In this document: positions 59,597 to 64,000 of the stretch, piece after piece
Layout: the number at the start of each line of letters is the position of its first letter
Position numbering within the stretch: position 1 is the first letter of the stretch
Assembly: GCA_009823395.1 (NCBI GenBank)
Contig: CM020516.1
Coordinates: forward strand, 8,697,001 to 8,761,000
Length of the DNA stretch: 64,000 nucleotides
Reading direction: 5' to 3'
From: Thamnaconus septentrionalis
Taxonomy: Eukaryota > Chordata > Actinopteri > Tetraodontiformes > Monacanthidae
The notes under the pieces: model-generated
Told to the model about the DNA's origin: nothing
Seen by the model: the letters and a program-made list of their open reading frames with translations, nothing else
The model's database searches: none
Made by a program: the position numbers and the translations under genes

Positions 59597-60302
59597 CACA
59601 CTCACCCGGCAGCTTTATGAGATGAAATGTTCATTCTCTTGGCGACTAATCAGCCAATCACGTGGCAGCAGCCCAGCGGCAGTCGAGACGCGCGGAGGTG
59701 GCGAAGACGAACAAAGCGAACGTCTGAACGGGGAAAGAAGGAGGGATGGATGGTGACTTTGAGCGCGGTGAACACAGTTGCTGGTGCCAGACGTGCTGGT
59801 TTGAGTGCTTGACAAACTGCTGCTGATCCACAACATCACAGAACATAAGTACTATTATTAGCAGTCTAACCATTGTTCTTGTTGTTACTGATGTTGTTAA
59901 AAATTATAATTATCATTATTACTATTATTTCTCTTACTTGTATTTCATCTTGTTTTTCTCTCTTTCTCCTATCTTAGGCAAAAAAAAAAGAAAGCAAAGG
60001 CTTGAGCCTACACTATTTTGGTAAACGCATATTATTATGATTATTGCTTTGTTTAATGTATGATGCATGTACAATATTGAAAAACAACCAAAATAAACTC
60101 ACTAAACTAAAAAGCAATGTCGGGGGTTTTTCCACCACGGACGTCGCCAATAGGAGAAAAAACATCCAGTGGGGGGCGTATGTGTTGTGTTGAGGAAAAT
60201 GCCCTGTCGATGTCAGGGGTCAGAGGTCAGACCAACTCAAAAACCACCGGTTAGGTCTGCAGAGTAGCAAGGCGTACCTAATAAAGTGGCCGACGGGTGC
60301 GC
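59597..60302 (+). mobile_element. decayed, internally deleted Tc1-like transposon with an insertion
   Basis: Left CACACTCACCCGGCAGCTTT and, inverted from the right, CACCCGTCGGCCACTTTATT are decayed copies of the termini of a common fish Tc1-like family. Between them, 59640-59822 retains the start of the transposase region (AATCAGCCAATCACGTGGC; the part encoding VTLSAVNTVAGARRAGLSA in a helix-turn-helix-like segment), and 60140-60230 retains the later ATCCAGTG and GTCAGAGGTCAGACC words. The catalytic region is gone. About 280 bp of unrelated AT-rich sequence (about 59835-60115) interrupts it. Boundaries were judged by memory of the family, not alignment. Confidence 0.65.
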
Positions 60303-63300
60303 ATTGACACTGTAACCTTCTGCGGCTGCGTGATTCATGGCAAGAGCAGCAGGAATACATTCCTCCTTGACAGATACACTTTCACCACTCGTTTTTTAGG
60401 AAATTCTTTTGAAATCATCAGTTCCCTTAGTGTTCCCCTCAGCTCTCTGAATCACACAAAAATGCTTTAAAGCAAAATGCTGCGTTCCTTTCAGCCCACA
60501 GCTTTAATGTTTTGCTTTGGTCTAACTGCGCTTCTCAGTGTCATTTCCAGCAAGCTGCTATTTTTTTTCCAAAGAAGTTTTCTGTGGAAGTCAGTCTGTA
60601 ATGGCTGCATAATTAATGAGAGCACTTCAAAAAATTCCTCTGCGCCACTTATTGATGTGATTTTGCTTGTCTGTGTATCGTATGAGCAGGCAGATGAAAA
60701 ACCAACAGGGATTTTTTTATTTTTTTTTGGGGGGGGGGGTTAACCTTTAAAACTTTTTTTTTTCTTTTCATGATGTTGACAAAAAACATGTCTGCTATAT
60801 CGCCATTATTTCTGTCATCACACAACTTCCTTCCTTCCGTTCAGAACATCAGCAAAGGCCGATCTGGCTTATGTGCACAGCAAAACGGCTAAATATAGCA
60901 CACACGTGCACATTCGCCAGGAAAATCATACAATTTATTCTATACAGCCAAAGCCTCCCACTCATATAACTCTTTTTTTGCCACACACACACTCACAGAC
61001 ACACACACTAGCACTTGCACTTGCAATCTGACCTCGTCCCCAGAGGGTTCAACAACCTCAATTTCAAACAAGCAACGATTTCAGAACAGATACATTTGCA
61101 GAAATATTCATCACATTGTCCTGCTACGGTTGCCTCAAGCCAAACGCTGCCCGTATTCTGCAGGATTTTCAGAGCGTGGATCAAAAATATGTCGAGTTTG
61201 CCGGCTAGGAGCCAAGCTTTGTAAACAAATTACGAGGGGAGCAAGGCAGGTTTTTGGATGTTAGTAAACTAGAAAAATTCCAATGAGACGGAGGGGACAG
61301 AAAGAAGCCGAGGTGGAATTGTACATTTTGATGGTTTTTCTTGACTTGAGGCCAAGCAAAAGACCCTTTGCTCGGGTGTAATTTCAGCCCAACTATTGTC
61401 ACCTTTGGCTCCTCACACAATCACGACCTCAGCAGGTTTCGACAGCCGCGGCGGGGGGGAGGAATTCCATTTAATCGAAGGGCGCTTGTCACGCCTCCAA
61501 ACATCAATCTGATGTCAGGGATAAATCACCCGCCCATCCTCACCCATCCTCACCCATCCTCACCCTGCTTCCTCCCCAGACAGACAGGCAGAGTCCTGCT
61601 CTGCATCCAGGTCCTGGAATTCTGAGGCAAAAATAAACAGTGGCAGCTTTTTGGAAATCATCACCATAGCATATATTTTTTCCTCCAAGTGACAGAATGA
61701 ATCCGCCGGCTGGGACCCTTGCTGCATATTTGGCCGAAAGGTTGGCAGAGATGGATTTTAATAAAGTGTCACACAACCGGGCAAAAAACAGAAAATAGTG
61801 ACACAGTGTGGTTGTTTTGCGTCAGTGACGCAGCACCGCATCTGTGTTTTATTGACACGCGCAAATTCTAAAATATTTTTTATGAGTCATCAGCAAGTGA
61901 CCCTGTCAGCCTGGTTTGTTTCCATTCAGTCGCTGAGCCCTCCGGAATGCGAAAAATCGACCTTTTAGTTGTTTTGCTTGCCTTATATGCTGCAGAAAGC
62001 GTGGGCTAAAAATTGGAAATCAGCCCTTTATGATGTCACAAAACACTCCCAGTTCCACGCTGACAAACAGGCGGCTTTGTTTGAGCTGCATTCCAAACAC
62101 ATGCAGGAAGCTAAAACTCTTTGATCTGAGCGCTTAATACGCCAGATCAACGGATCAGGAGAGGATTTTTTTTTTGGGTGGGAGCATAATTATTTCAGTG
62201 AGGCGCCGCCACTGATGTTCGGAATTATAAATAACACGATGAGACGTTCAATATAACAAATACTTTCAGAGTGAATTGTCGGATATCACTTTTTGGGATG
62301 CTTTCATTTGAACCATCTGGTACAGTCCTGCATTAGCTCACATGCCGCTGAGGAAACGCGAGGAAACGCTGAGGAAACGCAATGTTGCAAGATAAACGAC
62401 AAAGTGACATTGGAGCAAAAAGCAACAACAGGAATGAAAGACACAGCTGGTACTCACAACAGGAGGAAGTGACGACAGAGTGCCGGCCAGTCTCAGGGCC
62501 TTGGTGGGTTTATACTCACAGCAAGGAGGATTTTATCATCCAGGACAAACTGAAGGTGGCTATTGGGAGGAACGAGGGCATAACAACAAACTCAAGATAC
62601 CTTAAATTGTACAAAATAAAGAACTCATTTTGGGCCTGAGGAGAGGATAGAAGAGTCTCTGGCCCTCCAGTCGCTGCTATCTGTGTTGACTTGACCTGTT
62701 GTGATTAGTCTGTTGGAGCAGCCAGGAACACAAACCTGTGTCCACCAATCACTGCCGGCTGCGGAGGTCAACCCACCAATGGAAAAGGAGCGATGGCACA
62801 GCCCTATTTGCATGCAGGTAAACAAAACTAAAAAAAAAAAACAATAATAGTGTGAAGACACATTAACACATCATGAGACATTCAAAAAGAAAAAAATGAA
62901 GGTATGAATAAAAGCTGTTAACTGTTTTGTTTTGTTTTTTAGCTTACTGGTTATATTTGATTGAATGATTGAATGATTAATCAAGATACTCGATAAAATG
63001 GGAAAAATTAATCGAACTTTTTTTTGTACCACTGATGACAAATTATGGTGCAGATTCATTAGCACTGTGCGGTGTTTGTGAGCATCACGAACAATTAAGA
63101 CAAGATGTTTCCTGTTTGAGTTTGTAGGCATTTGCCTCAGCGCTGCAGTCCATAAAACTTACTGCGCTGTTTTATGCTTACTGCTCCCATAAAAATCAGT
63201 TTTCCCAGCAGCTGGCAGCTCTATTTAGGCAACACCTCCCCACCCCCACCCCCACATAGACACACACACAAAATGGAAAAAAGAATCCCACCGTCTGCTA

Positions 63301-63880
63301 TCTGCAGAAGATGAGAAAGCATCCAAACACAGCCAGCATCTGCTGATGATTTCTGCAAACCAGCAGGTGGCCCGAAAACACAGCAGCTCTGCATCATGAC
63401 AAATGCAAGTCTGCGGCAGCCATGGCTGGTTTCCATACATACAGACCAGGAACATTAATCTAAGTAAGTTAATGAAAGGTCAGCCCCGTGCTCACAAGTA
63501 GCTTGTCTTGCCTACACAAGAAGATCTGGAACTACTGCAGGATCAGGAGTGATGGGATGGCCAACCTGGCAAGGTTTTGCTGCATCTGACATTAAACAGG
63601 CGCATGGTGAATGATGTGGGTGTCCGTGGATCACCTCGGAGAGGTGAGATTCTTCAGTTTGTTTCGACTGAAGGCTGATCATGTCGTGACGGACACGCCA
63701 CATCATGGGCCAACAGCAGCAGTTTCTTGTTTTTTTTTTCCAACTTCACACCAGCAGCTTGTTCTGGGGCCTTTTGACGTTTTGACTAATTTAGAAACGG
63801 TCAACATAAGTTTTTAAAACAGGTTATTAGAGTTCAGCAGAGGTACACTTGTTCCACGTTGTCACTGTTAGCTGTGTAAT
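60303..63880. other. no gene seen
   Basis: Holds a poly-T/poly-G run at 60714-60740, a CACCCATCCT 10-bp repeat (61532-61565), a GAGGAAACGC repeat (62350-62380) and enhancer-like unique sequence at about 61840-61960. Open frames up to 96 codons without homology. Confidence 0.55.
61532..61565. repeat. CACCCATCCT tandem repeat, about 3.4 units
   Basis: Perfect 10-bp units within a C-rich tract. Confidence 0.9.
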
Positions 63881-63884
63881 TTCA

Positions 63885-64000
63885 ATAGAATGGATCCAGG
63901 CTGCCCTGCGATGAACTGGCGACTTGTCCAGGGTGTACCCTGCCTTCGCCCTAAGACAGCTGGGATAGGCTCCAGCAGACCCCCGTCACCCTGAAAAGGA
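63885..64000 (+). mobile_element. 3' part of an L2-type LINE or L2-tailed SINE, cut by the window end
   Basis: The sequence from ATGGATCCAGGCTGCCC through GATGAACTGGCGACTTG, GTCCAGGGTGTACCCTGCC and AGCTGGGATAGGCTCCAGC to CACCCTGAAAAGGA is the well-known 3' tail shared by fish L2-clade LINEs and SINEs that borrow it. The copy continues beyond the window. Confidence 0.8.

Overview
The window looks like vertebrate, most probably ray-finned (percomorph-type) fish, nuclear DNA. It has two multi-exon genes with GT-AG introns, CpG-rich promoter-like segments, many long microsatellites, and remnants of Tc1/mariner, hAT, L2-type and possibly Penelope-like elements typical of teleost genomes. There are no prokaryotic features.

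Only two protein-coding genes can be supported. gpr26 (plus strand, three coding exons, 25934-28986, 363 aa) is an orphan class A GPCR of the GPR26/GPR78 pair. chst15 (minus strand, seven coding exons, 44542-40767, 539 aa) is the Golgi GalNAc4S-6-sulfotransferase that makes chondroitin sulfate E. They lie tail to tail about 12 kb apart. As I recall the human map, GPR26 and CHST15 are neighbours on 10q26 with CPXM2 between them; no CPXM2-like exon is visible here.

Layout. 1-25 kb: no recognisable gene, with a Tc1 MITE, (AT)n, (CA)n, (GT)n and (GA)n arrays, a decayed hAT with a BED-finger remnant (8.2-8.9 kb), a hAT element that carries a 197-bp telomere-like minisatellite (18.1-19.0 kb), a short hAT MITE (23.9 kb), and several stretches with the look of conserved non-coding elements. 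25.5-30.4 kb: CpG island, gpr26 and its probable 3' UTR. 30.4-40.6 kb: intergenic, with hAT-type elements and a fold-back microsatellite. 40.6-44.6 kb: chst15 coding exons. 44.6-54.2 kb: probably the 5' intron of chst15, ending in a CpG-rich segment with a donor-like site that may be the first exon. 54.2-64 kb: no gene, a decayed Tc1 transposon (59.6-60.3 kb) and an L2-type LINE/SINE tail cut by the window end.

The two genes are not functionally linked as far as is known; their adjacency is inherited synteny. In human the desert upstream of GPR26 borders HMX2/HMX3, so the AT-rich homeobox-motif stretches here may belong to that regulatory landscape. This is inference and needs alignment.
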